A DNA stretch of 64,000 bases, from the NCBI RefSeq assembly GCF_050859025.1, contig NZ_CP138200.1, positions 2,294,001 through 2,358,000 on the forward strand, read 5' to 3'. The notes beneath the pieces are model-generated. The model made no database searches, was not told where the DNA came from, and saw nothing but the letters and a program-made list of their open reading frames with translations. The first letter of the stretch is position 1. Every line of letters begins with the position of its first letter. Made by a program: the position numbers and the translations under genes. This DNA is from Wukongibacter sp050859025. Its GTDB lineage: Bacteria > Bacillota > Clostridia > Peptostreptococcales > Caminicellaceae. Of this stretch, positions 27,361 through 35,799 are shown piece after piece.

Positions 27361-27708
27361 ATGAAAAAATGGTATGATGAGGAGTACGAATTTGAAATTG
27401 AGGTAACTGGGTTTCTTCGCAGTGACCATACAGAGCGGTACTGCCGAAACGGCGAGGAAGTGGGGGATAAGTATACCTGCACCTATGGCTGTCCCATAAA
27501 TTCGGATGGACAGGGTATCTGTTCCAAGGTTATGATGATTATGTTTCCAATCATGGAGTCGGTCAGAAGTGGCGGAGATTTAGAGAACATTGGCGGCAAT
27601 AGTAAATATAGCAAGGACATTGTATGCCCAGATGGCTGCGTCATGTTCAGGCTGACGGCAAAGAAACTTGACAATGAGAATTTTTATAAGGGAAAGTTTT
27701 TTGATTAG
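27361..27708 (+). CDS. TIGR04076-family-like protein (cassette passenger)
   Basis: A 115-residue cysteine-containing protein: FEIEVTGFLRSDHTERYCRNG, KYTCTYGCPINSDGQGIC, and VCPDGCVMFRLTAK near the C-terminus. The order resembles the TIGR04076 family of small proteins of unknown function. Codon use is clearly more GC-rich than the surroundings (for example CGG, GGC, GCC, TGC codons in 27420-27600), which supports recent transfer. The ATG follows TGGAGG. It is the only gene within the flanked cassette. Confidence 0.8.
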   Translation: MKKWYDEEYEFEIEVTGFLRSDHTERYCRNGEEVGDKYTCTYGCPINSDGQGICSKVMMIMFPIMESVRSGGDLENIGGNSKYSKDIVCPDGCVMFRLTAKKLDNENFYKGKFFD

Positions 27709-27811
27709 TTTTGATTTTTATTGTGCTTAGTTTGAAGATAAGCCGAAATATATAAATTCCAATTTATCAATTAGAATTTATGAACAATCTTAAATTATTA
27801 GGATTAAGAAG

Positions 27812-27843
27812 TAAAGTGGACAAATTAATTTGTCCACTTTTAT
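27812..27843 (+). terminator. Terminator inside the cassette
   Basis: AAGTGGACAAA-ttaa-TTTGTCCACTT, then TTAT. It closes the passenger transcript before the right end of the element. Confidence 0.8.
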
Positions 27844-27984
27844 ACGTTCTATTATCAACACTGGTTTAAAACAGAGCCTAAAAATAAAGATTCTAAACCA
27901 TTACTATAATATACATTTAGTAAGGCCAAGAAATTGTATAAATTCTCAACTAAAAAAGAAACAATAAAATGATAGAATATTTTT

Positions 27985-28086
27985 ATATAGAGATTCCAGT
28001 CAAAACTTTAATTTATACACATCAAAAATCCTAAGATTCATCAGATATTTTGATATGTATAAATTAAGATTTACTTGGAACTCTCC
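27985..28086. repeat. Interspersed palindromic repeat, copy 7
   Basis: TATAGAGATTCCAGTCAAAA at the left and GATTTACTTGGAACTCTC at the right, with arms TTTAATTTATACACATCAAAA and TTTTGATATGTATAAATTAA. It ends about 55 bases before the next gene's start, so it would lie in its 5' leader. Confidence 0.92.
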
Positions 28087-28140
28087 GTAGATGCTAGATT
28101 TTATAAATATATATTTATAGAAAGCCAAAGGAGAAGAAAA

Positions 28141-28863
28141 ATGTTGAAATTAAATTATGACTATAATATCCGAAAAATTGTTGACACAATAATAAAAGAA
28201 GTATTTCCACAATTTTATAGCCAAGAGCTGATAGATAAAGAGAAAGAGTACATAGATCAAGCAGATGAGATATTTAATGAGATTGAAGAAGTGTATAGAA
28301 ATAGGGAAAGATACAATATGCACTGGGCCTTTGACAATGCACAAGCTAAAATCAATGATTTTTATCTAAAATTGACGGATAGAAAAATTAAGGATGAATT
28401 GAAAATCTATGAAAGGAAATACAAGGCTTTAACAGAATTCGGAAAAATAGATAGAATAAATAGAAAAAGAATTAAGCGAATAGAACGGATATTTGGAATG
28501 TATTCAGCCATATCCTCACTCGTATCAATAGTAGATATTATTATCTCTCTAATACTAATTCTAATAATCTCTGAAATAAGTCATAGAGGAGAATACCTAA
28601 TATCCTCCGCTTATCTTAGCGTTTTATTTGTTATATTCTTTGCACTGCTCAAGGTTACCCTAGAAAGATACTACATAATGCCCAAGGTAGAGAAATGGGG
28701 ATGGAGTCTATACAATAAAGCTACAAAAAAGTTTAAGAAATATTTATCAATTCTAATCACAATGGGTCTAGCAATACATGAGTCAACCGATCAAAAACAT
28801 GATCCTGCTGAAATAATTAGTATATTAAGGACTAGTTTAAAGGAATCTATTGATGAGGAGTGA
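28141..28863 (+). CDS. Membrane protein of unknown function
   Basis: A 240-residue protein. The N-terminal ~115 residues are charged helix. Two adjacent membrane segments lie near 130-150 (SAISSLVSIVDIIISLILIL) and 160-180 (ISSAYLSVLFVIFFALL), followed by a soluble C-terminal tail. The ATG at 28141 follows AAGGAGAAG; upstream codons fall within repeat copy 7 and are not accepted. No family is recognised. Confidence 0.7.
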   Translation: MLKLNYDYNIRKIVDTIIKEVFPQFYSQELIDKEKEYIDQADEIFNEIEEVYRNRERYNMHWAFDNAQAKINDFYLKLTDRKIKDELKIYERKYKALTEFGKIDRINRKRIKRIERIFGMYSAISSLVSIVDIIISLILILIISEISHRGEYLISSAYLSVLFVIFFALLKVTLERYYIMPKVEKWGWSLYNKATKKFKKYLSILITMGLAIHESTDQKHDPAEIISILRTSLKESIDEE

Positions 28864-28929
28864 GAGAGTACTATTTGTAGATTCGCCAATAGGTTCATAC
28901 TTATTATATATATTAGAATTATTTAAGAA

Positions 28930-29145
28930 TTACCATCTTTGAATTCTTATACTTTTTATATTTCCCCATACCTTAGATATTTTGTCTTGATCTTTATAAA
29001 CTAGGGATTCTTTTGTTTTTCTGTTGTAGTAATCTATTCTGACTATCTTATTTTCAGATGGTTTTAGCACATTTTCAATAGTGTGTATTTTGTAGATATT
29101 ATAAATAAAAGCTATACAAGCTATTAAAATTAATTTTTTCATCAT
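28930..29145 (-). CDS. Possible small exported or membrane-anchored protein
   Basis: A 71-residue frame with a hydrophobic N-terminus (MMKKLILIACIAFIYNIY) and a basic soluble remainder. The ribosome binding site is weak, so this may be a degraded gene rather than a live one. It is followed, on the other side, by 0.5 kb without genes. Confidence 0.4.
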   Translation of the reverse strand: MMKKLILIACIAFIYNIYKIHTIENVLKPSENKIVRIDYYNRKTKESLVYKDQDKISKVWGNIKSIRIQRW

Positions 29146-29399
29146 TGCCTAATTATAATCCCTTGATATGTCAAGGGTATGGGGGGGATTATTGATGACC
29201 GATTTTTGAGCTAACAATTCTTCATTAGATGAATCAACTAAATGCTTTAAGGTTTCATTTTTTCTCACTTTAAAAACTCTTTTTTATTAATTTGCCTATT
29301 ATATAGGCATGAATACTATTTTTCTTCTATATTTACATTTCCAACAATTAACAGTATAATATAAAAAATAAATAAAGTGTAAAAAAATATATATAAATT

Positions 29400-29580
29400 A
29401 ACCGGTTGTGCTAGTTAATCGCATATTTTGATTTTGTAATACCTAGGAAGTTATGATATTTCATTTTAGTGATTTCAATGAATCTGTTTTTACCTTCAAA
29501 ATATATAGAAAAACAGGTTCATTGCATGAACGAAAATGAAATAGCATCACTCCCCGCTACAGGAACTAGCACAAGAGGTT
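29400..29580. repeat. MITE-like long imperfect palindrome
   Basis: 181 bp with ends AACCGGTTGTGCTAGTT and, inverted, AACCTCTTGTGCTAGTT (15/17). The inner arms share TATTTCATTTT, CAATGAA and CTGTTTTT in register, folding almost end to end. A direct AAATT occurs on both sides (29395-29399 and 29581-29585), possibly a 5-bp target duplication. It has no coding capacity. The rest of 29146-29712 shows no gene. Confidence 0.7.
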
Positions 29581-29721
29581 AAATTAATAAAGCTACTTTA
29601 AAACTTTATAATAAACAAATTAGTAAACTAAAAAACTGTATAGCTGTCATTATCTAAATTGCTTAATGACAGCTATACTTTTATTTCTCAATAAATATGG
29701 AAGTTAAAAAGGATGGTAAAA

Positions 29722-30303
29722 ATGAAAAAGAAATTAGCGATTACTGTTTTTATATTATTTATATTATGTTTTCCTCTAATGCTTATAAAGAATAATACAT
29801 CTAATGTTTATGTATCTAATACAGAAATAGAATCTGCTATTAGGAAACATTATGGCGATGTAGAAGTTAGTATAAAAAGTGTAGCTGATATTGAAAATAA
29901 AAAATTGGTTCTTGGACTAATTAATGATGCGAAATTACTTAAGGCAGAATTTGAATCAAGAGATAAGAAAAATTATAGTTTTGTATCATTAGCCAGCGGG
30001 ACCAGCAAGCCTTATAGGTCTGACATCTTAGAAACATCGCAGGGAAGTTATTTAGTTGTAATGGGTATTAATTACGATATGAGAATCAAAAATATATTAG
30101 TCGACTTAGGTAGATTGAATAATGGTCAATATATAGGTAAATATGAAGAGCTTTTAAAAGTACCTCAAAAAGAATTCTATATAGTTTATAAAAAACTTGA
30201 TGGGTCTGATACTATAAAGTATGGAATAAATCAAATGATACTAAAGGATGCACAAAATAAAGATATAACTAAAAAAATAAAAGAGATGTATAAGTGTAAG
30301 TAA
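29722..30303 (+). CDS. Exported or membrane-anchored protein, unknown
   Basis: A 193-residue product with an N-terminal signal/anchor (MKKKLAITVFILFILCFPLML) and a soluble domain (SNTEIESAIRKHYGDVEVS...QGSYLVVMGINYDMRIKNI). The ATG at 29722 follows AAAAGGATGG. No family is recognised. It is the last gene before a ~0.5-kb gap ahead of hydF. Confidence 0.65.
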   Translation: MKKKLAITVFILFILCFPLMLIKNNTSNVYVSNTEIESAIRKHYGDVEVSIKSVADIENKKLVLGLINDAKLLKAEFESRDKKNYSFVSLASGTSKPYRSDILETSQGSYLVVMGINYDMRIKNILVDLGRLNNGQYIGKYEELLKVPQKEFYIVYKKLDGSDTIKYGINQMILKDAQNKDITKKIKEMYKCK

Positions 30304-30799
30304 CAATTTGCTTTCCACTATACATTCTAGTATGTCAAAGGTACGGGGGGTATTGAAAATCCAAGAAAAGAAGGGCATGGAGTTGATGACAATCTAGAGA
30401 GATATACCTATGATATGATTCTATAAAATAAGAAGTATGTAAGCTCATGGCTGTGACATTGAAAAGAAACTAGATGGTAATTAGTCTAGTTTTTTATAGT
30501 TTTTGTAAAATGTTGAAGGATAAACAGCCATGATGTAGAACAATATTTAATTTAAAAGTGATATAAAATTCTAAACCTTCCCCCTATGATATAGAAAAAA
30601 GGAAGCAAAGGTAATCAGTGTTGGTAGAGTATTTGAATAAAAATTCCCCTAATAATGCCTTATAATAGTATAAATTGAAGTAAAAGTTTGACGTTTTTTG
30701 ATATTATTAGTATAATAATGAAGAAAAGGAAAAAAATTCTAAATTGATCCAAACTCATTATATTATTCAAAAAACAATATTAATTAAGGGGGATAAGAT
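30304..30799 (+). other. Gene-free region before hydF, with hairpin at 30467-30495
   Basis: No credible gene is seen. A terminator-like AACTAGA-tggtaatta-GTCTAGTT followed by TTTTAT lies at 30467-30495. A short block at about 30330 (GTCAAAGGTACGGGGGGTATT) resembles one at 29170 (GTCAAGGGTATGGGGGGGATT), perhaps remnants of one repeat. The hydF promoter lies at the right end. Confidence 0.4.
30688..30716 (+). promoter_or_regulatory. Sigma-A-type promoter of hydF
   Basis: TTGACG, 17 bases, TATAAT, about 85 bases before the hydF start codon. No other strong promoter was noticed between hydF and the permease genes, so it probably drives all four. Confidence 0.8.
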
Positions 30800-32032
30800 A
30801 TGAATAATACACCAATGGGCTTTAGGCTTCATATTGCTATCTTTGGCAGGCGTAATGTGGGTAAATCAACACTAATTAATGCTGTTACAAATCAACAAAT
30901 TGCCATTGTATCTGATGTCGCCGGAACTACTACTGATCCAGTATTTAAAACAATGGAATTATTGCCAATTGGACCTGTAGTTATGATTGATACTGCTGGC
31001 TTAGATGATGTTGGTGAACTTGGGGCTTTAAGGAAAGAAAAGACATATGAAATAATGGATAAGACCAATTTTGCTGTACTTGTTTTAGATGCAGAAGATG
31101 GATTGACACCATTTGAAAAGGAATTAGTTCAAGTTCTTAAAAAAAGAGAAATACCATCTATTGGTGTAATAAACAAGTGTGATTTGTATAATGTCACTAA
31201 TGATATAATCAGTGAGTACAAGGAACAGCTTGGAATACCTATCACGAAAGTTAGTTCGAAAAGCGGAGAAGGTATAGAGGAATTAAAGGGGTTTATTGCT
31301 GATAATGCTATTTATGACGAATCACAACTCGATATTTTACGAGACTTTATATCTCCTGGTGATACAGTTGTTTTGATAACTCATATTGATTGCGCTGCAC
31401 CTAAGGGGCGGATTATACTTCCTCAGCAACAAACAATTAGAGATGTAATAGAATCTGGAGCCACTGCTATAGTTACTCAAGAAAAAATACTAGAAGAAAC
31501 TTTAAACAAATTAAAGGAACCTCCAAGATTAGTTGTAACTGATTCTCTTGTATCGGATATTGTAGAACCTTTAATCGAATCAAATATTAAGTTTACTAGT
31601 TTTTCAATCCTTATAGGTCGACAAAAAGGTAGCCTTAAGGAATATATTAGAGGTTTAAAACGAATAAAAAAACTGAAAGAAGGAAGTAGGATTTTGATTG
31701 CCGAAACATGTACCCATCGTCGACAGGAACGTGATCTTGCGATGGTGCAAATACCTCAATATGTAAAAGATATGACTGGTAAAGAAATGTGTTTTGAATG
31801 GGCATCTGGTACATACTTTCCACGAGATATTGAGAGATTTGACGGCATAATACACTGTGGAGGATGTACAATAAATAAGCAGGAGATGGCATCAAGAATA
31901 AGGATAGCGAGAGAAGAAAATATTCCAATAACAAATTACGGAATGCTTATTACATGTGCTCAGGGCATAGTTGAACGTTTATTAGAGCCTTTTCCATTGA
32001 TATTGGATATCTATCAAAATGAAAATATATAA
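30800..32032 (+). CDS. hydF: [FeFe]-hydrogenase maturation GTPase HydF
   Basis: A 410-residue maturase that scaffolds the 2Fe subcluster of the H-cluster before transfer to hydrogenase. The N-terminal GTPase has GRRNVGKST (residues 16-24), the DTAG switch and NKCD. The C-terminal Fe-S domain has AETCTHRR and HCGGCT, the expected cluster ligands. The ATG follows AAGGGGGATAAG. HydE and HydG are not in the window. The next gene overlaps or abuts its end, implying an operon with membrane proteins. Confidence 0.97.
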   Translation: MNNTPMGFRLHIAIFGRRNVGKSTLINAVTNQQIAIVSDVAGTTTDPVFKTMELLPIGPVVMIDTAGLDDVGELGALRKEKTYEIMDKTNFAVLVLDAEDGLTPFEKELVQVLKKREIPSIGVINKCDLYNVTNDIISEYKEQLGIPITKVSSKSGEGIEELKGFIADNAIYDESQLDILRDFISPGDTVVLITHIDCAAPKGRIILPQQQTIRDVIESGATAIVTQEKILEETLNKLKEPPRLVVTDSLVSDIVEPLIESNIKFTSFSILIGRQKGSLKEYIRGLKRIKKLKEGSRILIAETCTHRRQERDLAMVQIPQYVKDMTGKEMCFEWASGTYFPRDIERFDGIIHCGGCTINKQEMASRIRIAREENIPITNYGMLITCAQGIVERLLEPFPLILDIYQNENI

Positions 32033-32051
32033 GGAAGGACAAGAAATATTT

Positions 32052-32603
32052 ATGAGTAAAAGAGTTATGTGGATTACTAGAACGGCTACTTTTATAGCTC
32101 TACTGATTGTTATGCAGGTGTTTACTTCATCCTTTGGGAACACTATAATTACTGGTTCGATTGTTAATTTTATACTTATTATGTCAGTGATGACTTGTGG
32201 TTTTATGACGGGATTAACTGTTGCAGTTGTATCTCCTATTTTCGCCAAGTTTGTTGGCATAGGCCCGTTATGGGTGTTAATCCCTTTCATTATAGCAGGG
32301 AATATTATACTAGTGCTAATGTGGAATTTTATTGGAAATAGAAATTTTGGAAAAAAGTATATTTCGAATATCTTTGCTGTAGTTGTAGCTGCTGCTGCTA
32401 AGTTTTTAGTTTTGTACATTAGTATTGTTCAGGTTGTAATACCTTTATTTCTTAAATTACCTGAACCAAAAGCCTCCGTCATATCAAATGTTTTTTCGTT
32501 TCCTCAGCTTTTAACGGCATTGATTGGCGGTATGCTTGCAGTAAATATACTTCCTGTTATACAAAAAGTGTTAGGGAATAATGGAACTAAGGCACACTCA
32601 TAG
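32052..32603 (+). CDS. ECF-transporter S-component-like membrane protein
   Basis: A 183-residue protein with five or six membrane segments (TRTATFIALLIVMQVF..., SIVNFILIMSVMTCGFMTG, AVVSPIFAKFVGIGP). This layout is typical of substrate-binding S components of energy-coupling-factor vitamin transporters. The substrate cannot be inferred. The ATG at 32052 follows GGAAGGAC and lies 19 bases after the hydF stop, so it is co-transcribed with hydF. Confidence 0.75.
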   Translation: MSKRVMWITRTATFIALLIVMQVFTSSFGNTIITGSIVNFILIMSVMTCGFMTGLTVAVVSPIFAKFVGIGPLWVLIPFIIAGNIILVLMWNFIGNRNFGKKYISNIFAVVVAAAAKFLVLYISIVQVVIPLFLKLPEPKASVISNVFSFPQLLTALIGGMLAVNILPVIQKVLGNNGTKAHS

Positions 32604-32650
32604 ATGTTGTTGGAGTTCATAAATACAAGAAGAGGAGAACAAAGATAAAT

Positions 32651-33139
32651 ATGAATTATGTTTTTACCTATTGTCTTTATATTCTTACGACTATTTTATT
32701 AATCTTATCATATAGAAAAAATAAGAAAAAAACTATATTGGCGTTAAAAAAAGCTTGGAAAATATTTTTATCTGTACTCCCACAATTTCTTGCTATTTTA
32801 TTTTTAGTTGGTCTTTTGCTCGCATTTTCAGACTCGGAAACGATACAAAGAGTAATTGGTACAGAAGCAGGTATTAAAGGTATGATTATTTCTTCGATTG
32901 TTGGAGCTATTTCCTTGATTCCAGTTTTGGTTGCTTTTCCTATTTCTTCAGAGCTGCTGAAGAATGGAGCTGGATTAATGCAAATAACAGTTTTTATTTG
33001 TACCCTTACTACTGTTGGATTGGTGACATTGCCTCTTGAAAGTAAGTTTCTAGGGAAAAAAGTAGCGTTATTGCGGAACGGTCTGTTTTTTCTATTTGCT
33101 TTCTTCGTAGCTTTTATAGTAGGGGTGGTATTATCATGA
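32651..33139 (+). CDS. Permease half (UPF0718/YraQ-like), N-terminal partner
   Basis: A 162-residue membrane protein with about five segments. The core VLPQFLAILFLVGLLLAF and GAISLIPVLVAFPISSELLKNGAGLMQI match one half of the two-repeat permease family YraQ/ArsP (predicted permeases). It overlaps the next gene by 4 bases (ATGA). Each half is encoded separately here, so the working unit is probably a heterodimer. Confidence 0.75.
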   Translation: MNYVFTYCLYILTTILLILSYRKNKKKTILALKKAWKIFLSVLPQFLAILFLVGLLLAFSDSETIQRVIGTEAGIKGMIISSIVGAISLIPVLVAFPISSELLKNGAGLMQITVFICTLTTVGLVTLPLESKFLGKKVALLRNGLFFLFAFFVAFIVGVVLS

Positions 33140-33669
33140 AGAAAACAATTAAAAAGTACTCCTTTTTTCTCATTGTTATAGGGATTAACATTTTTACGTT
33201 ATTTTTCTATCCTCAAGTAGGAAAAAGCTCTCTAGTTTTTACAGGTAAAAACTTCATAAACTTTTTGTTTATGTTAATTCCTGTTTTCATATGTATTGGA
33301 CTACTTGATGTATGGATAGAAAGAGAAGATATGATAAAAATGATGGGTGGAAAGTCAGGAATACGAGGTGTTGTTGTAGCTTTCCTTTTAGGGGTGGTTA
33401 CAGCAGTTCCTCTATATGCCTTATTACCAGTAGCAGGAATGATGTTGAAAAAGGGTAGTAAGATAGCAAATGTGCTAATATTTATATGCTCCTGTGCTAG
33501 TATTAGGATACCCTTATTACTTTTTGAAGTTTCTTCTATAGGATGGAAGTTTACTATCACAAGATTTTTTGTAAATATATTTGTAGTTATTATTATTGCT
33601 TTTACCATTGAAAAAATATTAACAGAAAAAGATAAAAAATCTATTTATGATAATGCTAATAAGCTGTAA
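33136..33669 (+). CDS. Permease half (UPF0718/YraQ-like), C-terminal partner
   Basis: A 177-residue membrane protein with MLIPVFICIGLLDVWI, GKSGIRGVVVAFLLGVVTAVPLYALLPVAGMML and CSCASIRIPLLLFEVS. It is homologous in layout to the preceding gene and translationally coupled to it through the ATGA overlap. Substrate unknown; its link to hydF is by operon only. Confidence 0.75.
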   Translation: MKKTIKKYSFFLIVIGINIFTLFFYPQVGKSSLVFTGKNFINFLFMLIPVFICIGLLDVWIEREDMIKMMGGKSGIRGVVVAFLLGVVTAVPLYALLPVAGMMLKKGSKIANVLIFICSCASIRIPLLLFEVSSIGWKFTITRFFVNIFVVIIIAFTIEKILTEKDKKSIYDNANKL

Positions 33670-33783
33670 TAATCATTAGTAAATATATGGGGTAGTTCCG
33701 ATTATATAACAATGGAGCTGCCCTATATATTTTGTATTATGTGTTTTGTATAAAAAAAACTAGATGTTAATTTGATATGATAC

Positions 33784-33840
33784 TTCCAAAGTAGACACTG
33801 TAATTAATTAAATTACAAATCTACTTTGGAGGTTTTTTTA
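33784..33840 (+). terminator. Rho-independent terminator after the hydF operon
   Basis: TTCCAAAGTAGA and TCTACTTTGGA pair around a ~24-base AT-rich loop, then GGTTTTTTT. Confidence 0.8.
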
Positions 33841-33928
33841 TATAATATAAAATGGGAGAAGGAAATGATAGAAATATTAAGTGTAGTATAATATAATTGT
33901 ATTTACTATAGGGCGTAAGGAGGAGATT

Positions 33929-34198
33929 ATGGAGAGTTTTGGAATAATTATAATAATTGTTTTTGCATTTGTGTTATATTTTGTTAGAATGAATAGTCAT
34001 GACAAAAGGATTAGAGAAGAAGTAAATTCTCTTGGAGGTAGTGTTATAAGTATCGAAAGAAGAACCTTCAAAACAGGGCCGTTTATCTTACCTGGAAAAG
34101 GTAAAATGGTTTATAGGGTTGAATATAGTGTAGGAGATACAGTAAAAGAGGGATGGGTCAAATTTGGTGGAATGTTTGGCCCCGATTGGAGATTATAA
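33929..34198 (+). CDS. Membrane-anchored small protein, unknown
   Basis: An 89-residue protein with one N-terminal membrane segment (SFGIIIIIVFAFVLYFV) and a small soluble domain (GGSVISIERRTFKTGPF... KEGWVKFGGMFGPDWRL). The ATG follows AAGGAGGAG. It is monocistronic, closed by a terminator at 34242. No family is recognised. Confidence 0.7.
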   Translation: MESFGIIIIIVFAFVLYFVRMNSHDKRIREEVNSLGGSVISIERRTFKTGPFILPGKGKMVYRVEYSVGDTVKEGWVKFGGMFGPDWRL

Positions 34199-34241
34199 AA
34201 ATTGTAAATATGTTATCCAATGTTAAAGAACAGATTAAGGG

Positions 34242-34273
34242 AAAATCGAGAAAGCTCGGTTTTTTCTTTTTTA
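34242..34273 (+). terminator. Rho-independent terminator
   Basis: AAAATCGAG-aaag-CTCGGTTTT followed by TTCTTTTTT. Confidence 0.8.
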
Positions 34274-34287
34274 CATTTGATATGGAC

Positions 34288-34337
34288 AAAAAAGACTATT
34301 TGGTCTAAAATTAAATTAGACCAAATAGTCTTTTTTC
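34288..34337 (+). promoter_or_regulatory. Perfect palindrome abutting the tetR ribosome binding site (operator or attenuator)
   Basis: AAAAAAGACTATTTGGTCTAA and its exact complement flank a ~7-base AT loop. The right arm ends in TTTTTT and the AAGGAG ribosome binding site begins one base later. It could be a TetR operator, an attenuator hairpin, or both. Its place between the promoter side and the gene favours autoregulation. Confidence 0.65.
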
Positions 34338-34351
34338 AAGGAGCTGAATAA

Positions 34352-34906
34352 ATGAAATACAGAAAATCTCGTATAACTAAACAACATATAATTCATTCTG
34401 CTATTGAAACTATTAATAGAGTTGGAATTGAAAATGCAAGCATAAATAAGATACTAGAGGATGCAAAGGTTAGTAAAGGTGGATTCTATTACCACTTTGA
34501 TAACTTTGACAGTCTAATGGATGCTATTCTTATGGAAGTGATGATTTTTTTCTTTGAAGATTTTACTTTAAATCCTGAAAATATGACAGAGGATGAACTT
34601 AAGGCCATCGGGAAGAAAATAATAAAAAGCTCCAATAATAATACAGGCATGGCACCTATACTATTTCTATTCATAAGTAAGGTTTTCACAGATTCAAAGT
34701 TAAAAACTAGAGTAAATGAACTTAGAAAAAAAGCTATTGAAATGCAAACATCCAATACAAAAGATGGTAAAAATGATGTGATAAATGAAAGGTTCATAAA
34801 TATCTATGATATCTTGGTTGTTGGCTTCATAGCTCAAGCCCAATTTATTGATGACACAAATTTGCTAGTGGAAATATGGGATGAATTAGTAGAAAAGCTT
34901 TTGTAA
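34352..34906 (+). CDS. TetR-family transcriptional regulator
   Basis: A 184-residue regulator. The N-terminal HTH reads KQHIIHSAIETINRVGIENASINKILEDAKVSKGGFYYHFDNFDSLM, and the ligand domain is variable, as usual. It lies 42 bases upstream of the flavodoxin/ferredoxin gene on the same strand and is probably in the same transcript. The palindrome at 34288 is its likely operator. Confidence 0.92.
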   Translation: MKYRKSRITKQHIIHSAIETINRVGIENASINKILEDAKVSKGGFYYHFDNFDSLMDAILMEVMIFFFEDFTLNPENMTEDELKAIGKKIIKSSNNNTGMAPILFLFISKVFTDSKLKTRVNELRKKAIEMQTSNTKDGKNDVINERFINIYDILVVGFIAQAQFIDDTNLLVEIWDELVEKLL

Positions 34907-34948
34907 ATACTTTAAGTGACTAATCTATATACGAGGGGGAGTATGATT

Positions 34949-35722
34949 ATGTTAGAGAAGAAAAAAATCAGCATCTATTATTTCTCAGGTACGGGCAATA
35001 CCTATATTATAGGTAAAGAGATCTGTAGAAATTTTAATGCTAGAGATTATGAAGCTGAATTAATAGCCATGACAGATATAGAGCCTGGAGAAGTTAAAAC
35101 AGGTGGGATTATAGGATTGGCCTTTCCTGTGGCTGTGCAATCGACATTTCCTCTAGTTTGGGATTTCATAAAGAAGATGCCCAAAGCAGGAGGGACAAAA
35201 GTTTTTATGTTTGATACTATGCAGATATTTTCAGGGGGCATAGTAGGACCACTTAAGAAATACTTATCGGCAAGGGGTTATAATTGTATTGGGGCAATGG
35301 AATTCAAGATGCCATCAAATATGAGAACAAAGGAAAAAGTAGATGATAGTCTTAATTTAACTATTAAGAAGAGTATAAGCGAGGCAGAGAAGTATGTTGA
35401 AAGTTTGATTAATGAGACATCAAGCTGGTCAAGATTACCTCTTGTATCGGACCTTATGCGTCAAATTTCTGCAAAGGATTCTCTATGGGAACGTATGAGT
35501 GAAGATTTGTCTGTTGATAGGAGAGCATGTACTAAATGCGGACTTTGTCAGAAAATTTGTCCAGTGGATAGCATCAAGATTCATGATGATGATTATCCTA
35601 AAAACTGCAAGAATTGTATTAGCTGCATGAGATGTGCCAATTATTGTCCGCACAATGCTATAAAGCTAAAGGGAAAAAAACTGCAACAAAATAAACCAAT
35701 AAGGGCGAGTGACTTTCTATAA
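34949..35722 (+). CDS. Flavodoxin-ferredoxin fusion (EFR1-type)
   Basis: A 257-residue electron-transfer protein. The N-terminal flavodoxin-like domain has the FMN loop YYFSGTGNTYIIGKEI. The C-terminal domain has two 4Fe-4S motifs, CTKCGLCQKICPVDSI and CKNCISCMRCANYCPHNAI. It probably shuttles electrons between reductases in the cytoplasm. Of two ATGs after GAGGGGGA, the one at 34949 has better spacing. It is co-located with a TetR regulator. Confidence 0.9.
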   Translation: MLEKKKISIYYFSGTGNTYIIGKEICRNFNARDYEAELIAMTDIEPGEVKTGGIIGLAFPVAVQSTFPLVWDFIKKMPKAGGTKVFMFDTMQIFSGGIVGPLKKYLSARGYNCIGAMEFKMPSNMRTKEKVDDSLNLTIKKSISEAEKYVESLINETSSWSRLPLVSDLMRQISAKDSLWERMSEDLSVDRRACTKCGLCQKICPVDSIKIHDDDYPKNCKNCISCMRCANYCPHNAIKLKGKKLQQNKPIRASDFL

Positions 35723-35799
35723 ACGAATAAAATTAACTCTTTAACTATTGGTTTAGGATGACAGGGGATGGAGGAAAGGAAGCTACATAAAGTAGTTTC

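Larger units (their letters stand above)
27139..27878. mobile_element. Transposase-less insertion cassette carrying a TIGR04076-like gene
   Basis: A 740-bp segment bounded by inverted ends GGCTCTGTT (27139-27147) and AACAGAGCC (27870-27878). A second block, GTTGAT/ATCAAC, lies at similar depth in both ends. The perfect 8-bp direct repeat TAAAAATA flanks it at 27131-27138 and 27879-27886. Inside is one gene, for a TIGR04076-like protein, and its terminator; there is no transposase. The form matches a mobile insertion cassette moved in trans. An 8-bp duplication is known for IS1595, ISL3 and some IS256 relatives. Which family supplies the transposase is unknown. Confidence 0.82.

Noticed and set aside
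29146..29721. Retron-like msr/msd region suggested by the long hairpin at 29400
   Set aside because: No reverse transcriptase gene is adjacent. The inverted ends and direct AAATT repeats fit a MITE better.
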